Notes: generated by a model from the sequence alone, not told the origin. 64,000 bases of DNA from Eriocheir sinensis (GCF_024679095.1 NC_066535.1:5353774-5417773), one strand, 5' to 3'. Numbered from the stretch's first letter, positions 17,531 to 37,620 are shown. A program made the numbers and translations.

Positions 17531-17836
17531 CGCATTGCCACGCCAAGCACGGCCACACAACACAACCAGGACACGCGCGGTTCGGTTAACTTGGCGCTGG
17601 TAATCCTGAAGCTTATCCATCACCCGTGCAGAGGCGACGACAGCGGTGGTGGGAGGGAGGGGTGGGGGCGTGGTGGTGGTGGTGGTGGTGCGAGGAGGGG
17701 TAGGACAGGGTCGTTTGGGCGTCAGGTGTGTGGAAATGACTTTTGAAGGAACTAAATAAACAGCGACAGTCATGGTTTCGAGGTATTGGTTGGTATGTAC
17801 GTAGAGTTACAGGGGAAAGGTTATGGACTGGTAAGA

Positions 17837-17910
17837 GAGGTAATAGTAGTAGTAGTAGTAGTGGAAGTAGAAGTAGTAGCAGTAGTAGTAGTAGTAATAG
17901 TAGTAGTGGC
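17837..17910. repeat. AGT trinucleotide array
   Basis: AGT units with GAAGT and GCAGT variants. Confidence 0.9.
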
Positions 17911-18065
17911 AGTATTCTTTGTAGTTCTTGTTGTTTAAAAGATATTCGTTGTGGTAAATGAGAGTTAAAGAAAATAGTGTTGTGATAAGTAAATGAAACA
18001 AAAAAAAATATTGAAGGGAAACAAAGAGGCTGTTTATCTTGGAGTGTTTGGGTGTAAATTTATGC

Positions 18066-18078
18066 GCGCACACACACT

Positions 18079-18134
<56 letters not shown>

Positions 18135-18139
18135 TACAC

Positions 18140-18208
<69 letters not shown>
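18066..18208. repeat. (AC)n followed by (GA)n
   Basis: AC array (pure 18081-18130), an ACATAC transition, then pure GA 18143-18208. Confidence 0.96.
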
Positions 18209-18212
<4 letters not shown>

Positions 18213-18412
18213 TTGTGTTATTTACATACAAAACGTCAATCATATGCGTATCAGCAGGAGGATCCATCATTTAGGACGGCTAAGGCAGAACCATTACCTA
18301 TCGGACCACGTCAATAAAGAAAATAGTAACACGAATGATGGCTGAGCGCATTTGCATAGATTGACCCTTTGGACGCAAGCACATAAAACACAATTAGGCG
18401 TGGACAAGCAGG

Positions 18413-18413
<1 letters not shown>

Positions 18414-18481
<68 letters not shown>

Positions 18482-18499
18482 GCACGCACGCACGCACGC

Positions 18500-18507
<8 letters not shown>
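18414..18507. repeat. (AC)n grading into (CGCA)n
   Basis: Pure AC to 18477, then about seven CGCA units. Confidence 0.95.
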
Positions 18508-18686
<179 letters not shown>

Positions 18687-18764
18687 TTTTTCTTTCATAT
18701 ACGATTGACAAGCTTATTTCGACCCCTCTAACTGAAACTTTTCATTAGTACCGAGGTGGTGTTA

Positions 18765-20575
<1,811 letters not shown>

Positions 20576-20672
20576 GAGGTGGATTTGGAGGAGGAGAGGG
20601 AGGAGGAGCAGGAGGAGGAGGAGGAGGAGGAGGAGGAGGAGGAGGAGGAGGAGGAGAAAGAAGAGGAGGAGC
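20576..20672. repeat. GGA trinucleotide array
   Basis: Pure GGA about 20611-20655 with imperfect flanks. It gives poly-Gly and poly-Ser shadow frames. Confidence 0.92.
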
Positions 20673-23260
20673 AAAAGTCGTAAAGCTGAGAGGAGGTAGT
20701 TGGGCAGGGAAGCAGGCAACACCTCATCCGGAATCAGTATGCAGTTGATATAACGTTAATGAGGTGTCGTTGCATTTATCAGTGTGACTTTAATGAAACT
20801 CATGTTTATTCATAGTTATGAGGCAGCTGACACCTACTCGAGAGACGGTGAAGGCGTCACAGCATATCCGCCTAGGTGGTGGCTCATGGTCTATTTGAGG
20901 ACTCCGCGAGGTCCCTTCGGAAGCTCCTGAGTCTAGTGGAGGGATCGCGGAACTCAAGGAGGTGAATGGTACGGTGTTCGCGACGCCTCATGAATAAAGA
21001 GCCAAGTCAGTCGCAACTATCTGATGCTGCCGGCTCTTTGCATGCAGCGGGTCACGAGCGGTGCCCACCTGGCCCTCTGTTATCGCCAAACACGAACAGA
21101 TTACCGCGTCCGGATCTGCTGGCGGTGACGGCGTCCCTTGCGCCTCACGACCTCGGGCTGACAGACTAATGGTCCCCTGATGGATAGTCCGGGTGACGGG
21201 AGGGAGTCGCTGGCCTAACAATGACCTCAGCAGTGGACTGCCAGGCATCAGGGGCCGATGGGGATGATGGCAGGTGACAGGTGGCGCGGGCCGGGGCCCT
21301 GCTGGCAAGTGACTGGGGCGGCGGGGGACGGGCGAGGGGCAGTGTGGTAAATTTAAGATGAAGATGAGGTCAAGGGTTTCTTATGTTCCTCCTATCACCT
21401 GCTGTGATGAAAAATCAAACGTGAAAGACAGAAAATAGTTCTTTAACGGAGAAAATAGTTCAATAACGGAGGTGGAACTAAAAATAAAGCTAGTTTTGTT
21501 TAGTAAAAATAGTACATTACTTGCCAGTCATTACTTGTCAGTGTTTCACAGCTTAAAAAAAATAAGTCAGTCCAGTGAAATGAGATAAGTGGCTGCCCCG
21601 TAGACTTGCTGTAGGTGTGAGGTGTTGTCATGACCGTCGTCGTGGCGGAAGGACGTAATCACACAGGTCTGCTGACACGCCTTCACCGGGCGTCTGGACA
21701 TCGCCTCTCATGGGGGTTGTCTCTTGCCAAAATGATAACAGTGAAAGTGTGAAGCGATGGGACCTTAAAGCGTTAGTGTGTCCTTGGTCTTCTGGTGACT
21801 GGCTGTGGAAAAAAAAAAAAAAAACATTTATAAGTGACAGCCCATATTTTGTTGGCAGCGACTTCTTCATTAGCACAGACTTTAGAAAATGTTCAGTAAA
21901 GGTAGTTTGAGATTTAGACCTTGAGAAGTTATTCCTTCTTTATTCACAGCTGGGATGGGCTTGGCTGCGTTATTTCGGAAATACTCCGGCATCATTTCCA
22001 TCGTTGTTCGGCGCTATGTGCGGCGGAATGTGGCGGAGCTCGATGCCCGGCCTGAGTCAGGTGAAGGAAGGCTGATATGCCTCTTTGTACAAGCTCATGA
22101 CTCGTATGATTCAGTGGGCCAGAGGGGCAGCAGGCCAGCTATCGGCGCCTATCAGCCCGTCACAGCCTTTCACAGAGGGGACGCCATACGTGTTCCTGCT
22201 GGACCTGTGGTGCTATCTTTTTATTTATGTGTTAAGTGGCTTCTCCGCCATCGCCTCCCCCTACGGCGAGGAGGATGCTGCTGGGCGTTTATCAAGGAGC
22301 CGAGGGTCGTTCACTATGGGCGGTATAATTGTGAGAACCCGATTAGCCTTCCCAAGTTACCTGCGGCCGACACCCCACACGGCAGCACGGCCCCGACGAG
22401 GATCATTACCGCCGCCACTACAGCCGCGCCGCCGCCACACCTCCCTTGAAAGGACAGCGGGATCACGGTGTCAGGGCTAAGGCGGCACTGGCGAGGGCGT
22501 TGAGCACTTTACCCGGTGGAGTCCTTCCCGCGGGTGAGTAGTGAAGGGTGAAAACTACGGATATGCGCCCTTCCCGTTGTCCCCACTGTGTATTACGAGA
22601 CGCTCCTTTACTGGCGTTTAAGGTGGTGTTAGACGAGCACATATTCTGGTACTTTGGGGTATTTTTCGACCAGTACAAGTATCTCTGGGCGTTGAGGTGT
22701 TCGTACTCGTGGGTTGCATCATCTAAAATCTTTGTTTATACGCGAGACCACCATTTTGTATTCTACTTACATACTACTGACAAAGAAGCCTCTCAGTGTT
22801 CTCCACCTTCTCTGTCTGATAATAATGCACTCGAATTTCCTAAGCAAAAGTCTTAATTTCATCTCCTTACTTAACCCTCCGTGACTTCTCCATTCTTGCG
22901 TTGCACTTCAGTTACTTGGGTTGTCCATCTGCTCTCAGTTTTACGCATGATAAAACCCTCATAAGTCCACTTTTTATTCTTAATCTTGTTCTTAATCGAC
23001 AACCCTTGTTCTCTGACCCACAATGCTCGCCTTCTATCACTCCAATAACCAGCCACTGAGCCAGGAACGAGACGCCAGGTGTGAGAACGCGAGCCCCTGG
23101 GTGTAGCATTTTTCTCGCTCAACTTCAGCATTCGCCGGCAAGACACGGATCTCCACTCTCCTCGTTCTTCCCACACCGCTCCTCCCCCCTCGGCTATGAA
23201 TGATCTGATAACCTTATTTGTCGTTTTTACCGTAGACGAAGCCATGTCGTACACCAGCCT
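20673..23260. other. Intergenic, no confident gene
   Basis: Mostly unique DNA. A 164-codon plus frame at 21955-22449 is not low-complexity but resembles nothing I recognise and is open in a second frame too, so I do not call it. A minus-strand TGGCTCAGTGG near 23055 matches a tRNA box A, but box B is poor: at most a decayed SINE. Confidence 0.45.
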
Positions 23261-23264
23261 AGTC

Positions 23265-24375
23265 CTGCCCACGCCCCTCACCCTTCCTCCTCCTCTCAGT
23301 CCCCTTCTCCCTCCCCCCTCGTTGAATTTCATATCGTTTCTTCCTCTCTATCCATTTCACGTTATCAAATACCTTCCTCATCCCCATTCCTCCTTCTTAA
23401 CCTATACCTTCTCTTCCTTCCTTTCCTTTTCCCTCCTCAATCCCTTTATTCTTCCCTCTTTTCAATATCCTTCCTCCTCAATCCCTCCCCATATCCCTTT
23501 TCCCATTATCAAATCCCTTTTTCGTCCCTACTTCTCCTTTTAACATTCTCCTTTTCTTTCCTTTACCTGCCTACTCACATTCCCTTCATCCTTCCCTTCT
23601 TTTAATATATTTTCCCTAGTCCTGCCCACTCCCATCACCTCCTCCTCCTCCTCCTCCTCCTCCTCCTCCTCTCAGTACCTACTTATCTTGCTCCCTCCAT
23701 ATTTTTAATCTCATACCGTTCCCTCCTCTCTATCCCTTTATAAATAACAAATCCCTTCCTTATCCCCCCTTCCTCATAAACCTATCTTCTTTCCCTTTCC
23801 TTTTCTCCCCTCTCGTTTTTCCTCCTCAATTCTTTCCTTCCAATATCCTTCTCCCTCCATCCCTCTTTCCTATCTCCTCCCCATTATCATTTTTTTCATC
23901 CCCATTTCCTTTTATTAATCTCCTCCTTTCTCTTCCTTTCCCCTTCTCAATCCCTTTTTCCTCCTCTCATTTTCATATTCCTACCCTTCCACTCCTCCTT
24001 GTTAAGCCGTTCCAATTATCAAATCTCTTTCTCATCCTCATTCTTCAATTTAACCTTCTCTTTTCCTTTCCTTTTCCATTCTTAACCCCTTTATCTTTCC
24101 CTCTTTTTACTATCCTTCCCCTTCCATCCCTCCTCTCAATCCCCTTCCCATTCTCAGATCCCATCCTTATTCCCATTCCTTCTTTTTAACATTTTTTCCT
24201 TCCCCTTTTCCTTTCTCATTCTTAACCCCCTCATCTTTCTTTCCTTTTAAATATCCTTTCCCTTCCACCTCCTCAGCCTCCTTCACAGTCCCGTATCTCA
24301 ACCCCATTCCCTCCCTTCCCTTCCACCTCCCTTCCTTCCCTTCCCTCTCCCCCCCCCCTCCTCCCTCTTCTAGTC
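23265..24375. repeat. Poly-pyrimidine low-complexity block (1.1 kb)
   Basis: Longest nearly uninterrupted C/T-rich tract in the window, with a pure TCC core at about 23637-23672. CCTTCC-, CCCTTT- and TTCC-type words recur without a clean period. Confidence 0.85.
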
Positions 24376-24501
24376 TTGGGTGGAATGTCTCCTTGACTTT
24401 ATTGTGCATTTAATTTCATGGTTCCTTACGGTAGCGGTGATTAAGGACAGACTTTCTCTGTAAATGAAAGTTCATCATATCACATAGCATCCCAGAGAAG
24501 G

Positions 24502-24503
<2 letters not shown>

Positions 24504-24574
<71 letters not shown>
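24504..24574. repeat. (GA)n microsatellite
   Basis: About 35 pure units. Confidence 0.97.
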
Positions 24575-24576
<2 letters not shown>

Positions 24577-24685
24577 ATAATAGTCCGCATACAGATCCGG
24601 GATAGCGAATGTGATAACGTCCAGATAAAGAAATGGCGCAGAGCAGGTGTGTGTAAGAAGAATGTGAGGCTGATGTGCATAATTA

Positions 24686-24723
<38 letters not shown>

Positions 24724-24755
24724 CACTACTACTACTACTGCTACTACTACTACTA

Positions 24756-24786
<31 letters not shown>
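24686..24786. repeat. (ACT)n trinucleotide array
   Basis: ACT units with few CAC/TGC interruptions. Confidence 0.96.
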
Positions 24787-24936
24787 AACAATCGATGCCA
24801 CTATAACTACTACTATCTCTGCTGTTGCTGCTTCAAAGAAAAGGTTATAGTGGGATTTCTGAACTAATATACTCACTTTTTTATAACGTCATTCAGTTTA
24901 GAGGTTCATTCCCCCCAACCCCTCTATGCGTGTTTT

Positions 24937-24939
<3 letters not shown>

Positions 24940-25004
<65 letters not shown>
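24940..25004. repeat. (GT)n microsatellite
   Basis: About 32 units. Confidence 0.97.
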
Positions 25005-25006
<2 letters not shown>

Positions 25007-25149
25007 TGAAAGAGTATGCAACAAATACGTGTCCACAGAGCGGCCTAGTAGTATTGCCTCAGTCTGTGTAGTGTTCCCTCTTCGCCCAAGCAATGACGGG
25101 CAGTGTGAGTTGGTATACACTAACGGCCGTAGTATTAATCTTCCCCATC

Positions 25150-25263
25150 AGTTGGGTCCTAATGAGTTTTCTTTTTTTTATTGAGGTTCATGGTACAGAA
25201 GAAGGGTCATAAAACTACCCCTGGAAATGCCCAAAACCCCTACGAAAGCCTTGTCAGATATGT
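25150..25263 (+). repeat. 180-bp interspersed repeat, copy 1 (partial, plus)
   Basis: Contains the family landmarks in order: GGGTCCTAATGAGT, TTCATGGTACAGAAGAAGGG, AAACTACCCCTGGAAATG, then CCCAAAACCCCTACGAAAGC and CTTGTCA. It lacks the 5' part and a short internal piece relative to the copies at 48021 and 51965. Confidence 0.8.
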
Positions 25264-26315
25264 GTACTTGAGTGCCGAACTGTTGAAGAATATGACAGTA
25301 GGTGTGAAGTGGCGTAAGAGTGTATTGATGTCTGAGAAAGTTATCAACTGTGTGTGTGACATTATTGGAGCAGGTATGAGCAGCAGAGGGGTATTCGTGA
25401 GGGCAGGTGTGGCTAGGGAATGAACAGGTGTGTGGAGACAGGTATGCCGTGTGCCTGTGTGGGCGGCGCGAGGCAGGTGTGAAGGTGCGGGTGACTTCCT
25501 CACTCGCAGGTGTTGCTTGAGCACCTCGGGAGACGCGGCTCGGTAATCTATTCACCTCCCGTGCTACCCAGGTGTGTCGCGGGTCAGGGGTCAAGTGTCC
25601 GCCTAAATGAGGTAATTACGGGAATGACATAATGGCCCTGAAGAGGAGAAGACCATTAATTCTGAGGAGGAGGAAGAAGTAGTAGGAGGAGGAGGAGGGG
25701 TAGGCATAGGTATAGGCGAGGTGTTCCCCCGAAGCCCAACTTGTTCACGATGATGATGAGAAACATAAATGGAAGAAAACGTATTGAGGAACGTATCGTC
25801 TCGCATGTCGCCTCTCCGCATAAGTTCCATCGGCGACTCACCCTTCAACGAGGAAATTCGAGATGTGTGAAAATGACCCACGGCCCCTTCCTCCCCACCC
25901 CCTTTCCCCACCTCGCCCTCCACCTCTCAACTCCTGCCAGCCAAAGCCCCTTTACTCCCAGCCCCACTCCCTCTCCTACCCCCCGTCATGAGTGGTCGTT
26001 TTTATAAAGTCCTGTTTTCTCTCTTTTTTTTTTAGCTTCGTTATTTTCTAAGCGGCGAATTGTGCTCGTTTTCCGCCGCGGGTGAGGCGAGATTTGGCGT
26101 GTGTTGTCATTTTTTCTTGTCGCGGTGGCAGGGAGGGGGAGTTCCAGGCGATGCTAATGATGGGCAAGAGCGAGAGAAAAAGGAGGAGGAGGAGGAGGAG
26201 GAGGAGCGGGCGAGAAAAAAGAAAACTCCCTCCAGAGGTTCATGTTTGAAATTGCACACATACCTGGTTGATGAGGTGTGAATTTTAGCGTGTGTTTGTG
26301 TGCATGCCCGCACTT

Positions 26316-26318
<3 letters not shown>
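25264..26318. other. Intergenic with CAGGTG-rich segment
   Basis: No gene. Five CAGGTG E-boxes lie at 25404-25574. There is a GGA-rich patch near 25665-25700 and another at 26178-26210. Confidence 0.5.
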
Positions 26319-26365
<47 letters not shown>

Positions 26366-26372
26366 CACACAC
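26319..26372. repeat. (AC)n microsatellite
   Basis: AC units with one GCAC variant. Confidence 0.96.
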
Positions 26373-26439
26373 GTACGTATTTACCCTCACCGCCTCTTCA
26401 CTTAATCACCACCACCACCACCACCACTAAGTAAGGTGA

Positions 26440-26690
26440 GACAGGGAGAGAGATAGAGAGAAAGAGAGAGAGGAGGGTGAGAGAAAATGAGCTAAAGTTT
26501 AAAGAAAAGGGCATGAGACAGACGGAATCAGAAAGGGGTATAAAGGGAGGTGGAGGAGAGAAGTTAAGAGTTCGGGGATGTAAGGAAAGGGTAAAGGAAG
26601 GGAAGGAGGAAGAGTGGAAGGAAGGGGAAGGGCTGAAGGGAGAAGAAAGAGGGGGAGGGTGGGGGGGGGGGGGGGTAACAGTGACTGAGG
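26440..26690. repeat. Purine-rich low-complexity block
   Basis: GA/GGA-rich with a G run of about 16 near 26661-26676. Confidence 0.85.
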
Positions 26691-26780
26691 TGTTGATGGG
26701 TGCCGCAAAAGGTAAACTGGTCAGTGTTTCTCTTAGTTTGGCGACGATGCATTACCGGGCAAGACACACGACGACGCCCA

Positions 26781-26781
<1 letters not shown>

Positions 26782-26844
<63 letters not shown>

Positions 26845-26853
26845 GTGCGTGTG
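26782..26853. repeat. (TG)n microsatellite
   Basis: Pure to 26839, then GCGTG variants. Confidence 0.96.
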
Positions 26854-28257
<1,404 letters not shown>

Positions 28258-28687
28258 GCTCCCTCTGTTTAATTTGTTTGATATAGGTTTGTTCTTCCGA
28301 CATACAAGGAACCTCAAGGAAGAAATGTATGCCTCTATGTTATTTGCTGTAATATATTGATTTGTTCCCTTCTGTGCTTTATTATTTTCTTTCCATTTTT
28401 ATTCTCGTTTCACTTTACTTCTTCTGATTCTCCTACCACGTATCTTTTATCATTTATTTTCCTTCTCCCCTTATCCGACGAATCTTTTTCTTTGAGTCTC
28501 ACATCTTTCCCAATTCATCCCTATTCCCCCATTTACTTATCTTTATTACCCTTAATTTCTACGCTCACCACCATGACGTATCTCCTGTGTTATCTTCCAT
28601 ATTAACCTTCTTTGATAACCTTCTTTGCCCTCCGTTTCCACTCCTCTCTTATCATCTCTTTCTCCACCATTCCCCTTCCTCTGATCC

Positions 28688-28728
28688 TTTACACACACAC
28701 ACACACACACACGCACACACACACACGC
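28688..28728. repeat. (AC)n microsatellite
   Basis: AC with one GCAC interruption. Confidence 0.95.
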
Positions 28729-29040
28729 AAAGCTTCACCTCGTTGTGTATGCGGGTCAGGGGGCGGGATGGTGGTCGATAATGACTGGAAATAATTAAGA
28801 CACCGCGGTGAGGATGGATGGCGATCGGTCCTTGCGATCAGGTAACACAAGCGGACGAGAGTAATTGGCCGCAGGTGATTGAACGCCACCAGTCAAGCGG
28901 CTAATTAAAAACAACTGCGATCCTGATGAAGTCTACTTGTGCTGTGTTGCTGTTGCCATTGTTGCTGCTCCTCCCCTCCCGCCTCGCCGCCCCGCCGTCT
29001 TTGCTGCCTCTCCCCGCCGCCTCCCGAGTCCTGACCCATC

Positions 29041-29600
29041 CACACCAGCCATACCAGAGTCCCCCTTCCCCTTTCTCCTATACTCGTACTCCTTCTTCCC
29101 CTCCTCCTTTACCCACCTTCTACCCCATTTCCCCTTCTTCCCCTTTTCTCCTATACTTCTCCTTCTCCTTCTTCCCCTCCTTCTTCCCCCACCTTCTCCT
29201 GCCGCCTTTCCCCTTCAACTCATACACTTGCCATACTAGCGTCCCCCTTCCCCTTTCTCCTATATTCGTACTCCTCCTTCTTCTTCTTCTTCTTCTTCCT
29301 TACCCACCTTCTCCTACCCCATTCCCCCTTCTTCCCCTTTTCTCCTATACTTTTCCCTCTCCTTCTTCCCCTCCTCCTTTCCCCACCTTCTCCTTTGCCT
29401 CATACGCTTGTCATACCAGAGTCCCTCATTCCCGTTCTCCTCTACTACTCCTCTTCGTATTCCCCTACTTTTTCATCTCCTCTTTCCACCTTCCACTGTC
29501 CGTTTGCTTTTCGTCCCCCTTCTTCTTCTTTTTCATCTCCTTTTCTCATCTTCTGCCCCTTCACTCTTCACCTCCTTTTCCTTTTTCTTTATCTCTTTTT
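29041..29600. repeat. Pyrimidine-rich tandem repeat, period about 181 bp
   Basis: The motif CCATACCAGAGTCCC or close variants recurs at 29049, 29231 and 29411, each followed by similar CTTCCCCTTTCTCCTAT text. Three diverged copies. The 266-codon plus frame over it is discussed under findings. Confidence 0.8.
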
Positions 29601-29947
29601 CTCACTTTATTCTGTCCCCTTCGCTCTTCGCCTTTTTCTCCTCCTCCTCCTTTCCCCACCTTCCTCTATTCCCCCTTCACCTTTCGCCCCTTTCGCCCTT
29701 GGCCTGTAAAAGTTGATCCCAGTTAGTCTAATGTCATGATATCTTACTAGAAGAAGAATTGTTGATGGGCTGTTGGGTGCCTCGCCGACGAGGGAATGTG
29801 GGAAGAAAATAAATAATTACTTCTAAGATCGATTTAAAGGAATGTGAGGGAAGGAGATTTTGGTGGGCCATGATTTTGGTGAGGGAACAGAACGATGGAG
29901 AGGGAGAAAAAGAGGACGATAGGAAACGAGAAGGGAGGAGACTCAGA

Positions 29948-30110
<163 letters not shown>

Positions 30111-30156
30111 GGGAGGGAGGGAGGAAGGGAGGAACTGGCGCTGCCTGGACATGGTC

Positions 30157-30158
<2 letters not shown>

Positions 30159-30234
<76 letters not shown>
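30159..30234. repeat. (GT)n microsatellite
   Basis: About 38 pure units, 50 bp after the GA array. Confidence 0.98.
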
Positions 30235-32555
<2,321 letters not shown>

Positions 32556-32559
32556 TTTC

Positions 32560-32732
32560 TCTCCCCTTCCCCATCCGTATCCCTCTGATCCCCCCTCACA
32601 CCCCATCCTCCTCTTTGTTCCCAACTCCTCCTCCTCCTCCTCCTCCTCCTCTTCCTCCTGACCCCTACTTCGGCTCTCTCTCTCTCTCTATCTCTCTCTT
32701 TCGTTCTTTCTGTCTGTCTGTCCTTATCTCTC

Positions 32733-32822
<90 letters not shown>

Positions 32823-33110
32823 CTTCCTTTCTCTTCCCTTCCCTTTCCTTCCTTCCCCTTTCCTCCCCATCCCTAGCCTTTCTCCCCTTCCCTTCCCTTC
32901 CCTTCCCTTTCCTTCCCTTTAACTTCCCTTCCCTTCCTTTCCTTTGCTTTCCTTTCCCCTCCTTCCTTTCCCTTTCCTTCCCTTCCCATCCCTTCCCTTC
33001 CCATTCCTACTCATTCTTCCGTACCTGTTCTTCCAATCTCATCTCTTCCGCTATCCTTCCCTACCAATTCCTCTCCCTTCCCTTCCCTTCCCTTGCATCC
33101 ATCCTTCACA
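32560..33110. repeat. Poly-pyrimidine block with (TCC)n, (TC)n and CCCTT-type arrays
   Basis: TCC core near 32623-32650, pure TC about 32737-32819, then CCCTT/CCTTT pentamers to about 33100. Confidence 0.92.
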
Positions 33111-34153
33111 CCTTTCTCTGTTTGCCCACGTGACAGGTAGCCAGGTGAGCGGCGGAGGTGGGAAAGGTAACAACCCCGGGCTGCCTCAGAAGAAACACCT
33201 TGCATGTTTATCGCCCACAAACACACCTGACACCCGCGCAGCCGCCGCCGAGGTGCCAGCATTATGAGCGTGACAAAGGAGACCAGATTAACTCCGGGAA
33301 AGCGCATCCTAAGTGACCGTTCTTGGTATGTTAAATTCGGTCTCTTTTTACGCAGTGCTCTTGATGGCGATTGCGATAATGTTGTATACTGGAGTCGTGT
33401 TTTTTTTCCTGCTATCAAAGTCACCGTTTTTCTTTATTTAACGAATCCTGAGTGACTGTTTTGGCTATGTAATGTTTTTTTTTGTCTTTCTGCTTCATAA
33501 TCTAATCTCAAATGGACTTCGTATATTAATTGGGGTACCTGTAGAGTCATCCTTGATCACCTTTTCACTTTAATTTCTTTTTCTTACCTTTTCTTAACTC
33601 AGCTGTTTTTTTATGAAGTATGTTTTATCTTCCTACAATTACGATAAAGAAAATTAACGGTGTTGTAGGTCAGTGCGTATAGCGAAGCATATACATACCA
33701 ATAACATTTACAAAGGGAAACGAGAGGGGAGAGAGGGGGTAGAAGGAGAGGGAGGAAGGGAGGGAGGGGGAACAGAAGGAGAGGGAGGAAGGGAGGGAGG
33801 GGGAACAGAAGGTGACTTGAAAAAAAAAAGTCTCGGAGGCGTGAAATCTCGGCTAAAATTCTTTCCTTTTTTTCTGGTCCGTGTTTAGTGAGGTGACAGT
33901 TTCCCCCACCTGTAATTAATGGGTGGCGAGCCGGGCAGGTGAGACGGGCAAGGGGAGGAGGACGGGGAGGAGGCAGGAGAGAGGAGAAAGAGAAGGGGAC
34001 GGCGGGGGTGGGGGGGAGGAGTAGAGAGGAGGAAGGAAAGGAGAGGGGAAAGGGGTCGGGGAGGAGATACGCGAATGTTAGGTGGTGCAGAAGGAGAAAG
34101 AAGGGGTGAGGGGTGGGTGGGAGGGAGCTCATTGTTTAAGGCAAGAGTGATGG

Positions 34154-34154
<1 letters not shown>
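33111..34154. other. Intergenic, no gene seen
   Basis: Purine-rich from 33715 to 34135, including a short tandem duplication (period about 33 bp, GGGGGAACAGAAGG at about 33767 and 33800). Confidence 0.5.
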
Positions 34155-34224
<70 letters not shown>

Positions 34225-34231
34225 TGTGTGT
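34155..34231. repeat. (TG)n microsatellite
   Basis: Pure to 34223, with one CTG interruption after. Confidence 0.97.
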
Positions 34232-35433
34232 AACCGTAAAAAACCTGAACTATCTGATTTTTTTCTTATTGAATGAATGACAAAAGTTATAAAAACATGC
34301 TATTACATACTAATGTTTGTAATATTTCATTTTCTCTCTTGTCCCCCTTTTCCTCCTCCTATTCCTCACCAAGAGAAAGTTAGATAAATTCTTGGAAGGG
34401 AAGGATAGGTGGCGTCAAGCTCATAATAATTGCCCTCTGTTGGCGAACTGTCCCTGTGCAGTTTTCTTTCGTTTTTATTAAGTTTATGGTTGTGGAGATG
34501 GCTGTGGCGGGGGCGACGGTAGGGTTAGCGGTGGTATCGTATCTCAAAATTTGACCAAGAGTGTGCACGAAAGGGACACAGAAGCAGGTGTCTCCCTATT
34601 ACGTTGTGGACCCTTCCTCGTTTTCTTTGCGTTGCTCTCGTGTCATTCAGGTTAACTAAAGTAAATGCAGAACTCACCCTCACTTCGCCTTCTCTCCATC
34701 GACTCGTTTCTCATCCAATTTCGGTCGAGGATGAAATATGATCAAATATTCAAGAGACTCCTGGTGTTGTTACTGATAGTGTTTGTGATGATACTGCAGC
34801 TTTCACTTTCCTTATAGGTGGAAGAATGGTAGTTTCGTCCAGTAAATTAGATGAAAATAGCGTAAAATATATTGATGCAAATTTGAGGCTTTGTGAACCC
34901 TCGCTATTTCTGTATTATATCGCGGTCTTTTTTTCCTTGGTTGGATGAATGATGGGGAGACCTTTTGAGAGAGAGAGAGACGTAATCTTCCTTCGTTATC
35001 ATGCTCATTTGTAAAAGAAAACGTGTATTCTAACAAACGTATGAACCTCTTATTCACCCACCTTATAAACGTGTAATGCAAGAACCTCACTCATAATGCT
35101 CAACAGGTGTGCTGATGCTGCTGCCAGGTGCGGAGGAGGGCTGATTGAAGGCAGGTGCGCTAATGATGTTCTTCCTCACGGGCGCCAGCGGACCATTACC
35201 TGGGGAGGACGCCATCACACAAGTATTATCAATAGTGCTCTATGAGGCTCTTCATATTTATGTGAGCCTAACTGACGCTTGGAGGTTTGTGAAATTTTGT
35301 TTATTGTGCGCGGAGGTCCGAGAAGGCCAACGGAGAGAGAGAGAGAGAGAGGAAAAAAGTAGTCCGGTCTAATCATATGAATGCATGTCTCTCAGTGACG
35401 TAAAAAACATGTCTGTCTACCTGTCTATTCCGC

Positions 35434-35434
<1 letters not shown>
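34232..35434. other. Intergenic, no gene seen
   Basis: Three CAGGTG motifs in 54 bp at 35104-35157; short GA runs at about 34968 and 35335. No supported gene. Confidence 0.5.

Positions 35435-35488
<54 letters not shown>
35435..35488. repeat. (AC)n microsatellite
   Basis: About 27 units. Confidence 0.97.
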
Positions 35489-36878
<1,390 letters not shown>

Positions 36879-37542
36879 ATAGAACAAATGTAAAAAACTG
36901 AAAATATCAAACAAGAAATTTTTAATAAGTTTCATTATAGCATACAGATTTAATTGAATCTTGGGCACATAAGTATTGTTTTTAATCTTCAAAATTAATA
37001 TTTCAAGGGATCGCTTCCTTAAAGGGACAACGCTTGTACAAAATTGCTCAGGCTTTTTTTGTGTGTGTGTTTATAGTTTTAAATGTTTATCCACCCATGC
37101 AGACCACAAGAGAGCAATCGCAATTAAGATAGTTGACATTGATCCTACTGACAAGAAGCAATACAAAAACAGTCCCTGGCGTGTTGTATCATATTACGCA
37201 TGGCACTAATGTTCAACGCAAATATAATATAAAAGAGCCTTACTAATATTTTCGTAGAACCATTTAATTTAATATAATTTGTTGCTTAAACTATTTAGTT
37301 ATTTCCATAATATTTGTTTTACTAAACATCCCTCATAATTCGTACCTGTAAATTATCGAGTCATTATAATATTATTACTAAACATAATGATAGCGACTCC
37401 CACTAGCCTCCTACCGTATGAAAAAAAATAATTATAAAAGATTACAGAGCTCTCCACCGATAGCATTAATATCTCAGAGTGAACATATATGATACTCACT
37501 TGTAACATTGGTATAGATATATCTACCTTTATAATTTTTTTC

Positions 37543-37544
<2 letters not shown>
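36879..37544. other. Intergenic, AT-rich; no gene seen
   Basis: Strongly AT-rich unique sequence. Confidence 0.55.

Positions 37545-37619
<75 letters not shown>
37545..37619. repeat. (TG)n microsatellite
   Basis: About 37 units. Confidence 0.97.

Positions 37620-37620
<1 letters not shown>

Noticed and set aside
21955..22449. 164-codon plus-strand open frame
   Set aside because: Ordinary composition and an acceptor-like CAG just before it, but no recognisable domain and a second frame is also open over its first 110 bp.
23036..23112. tRNA gene or SINE on the minus strand
   Set aside because: Box A (TGGCTCAGTGG) is perfect but box B is broken and spacing is too long; no cloverleaf can be drawn.
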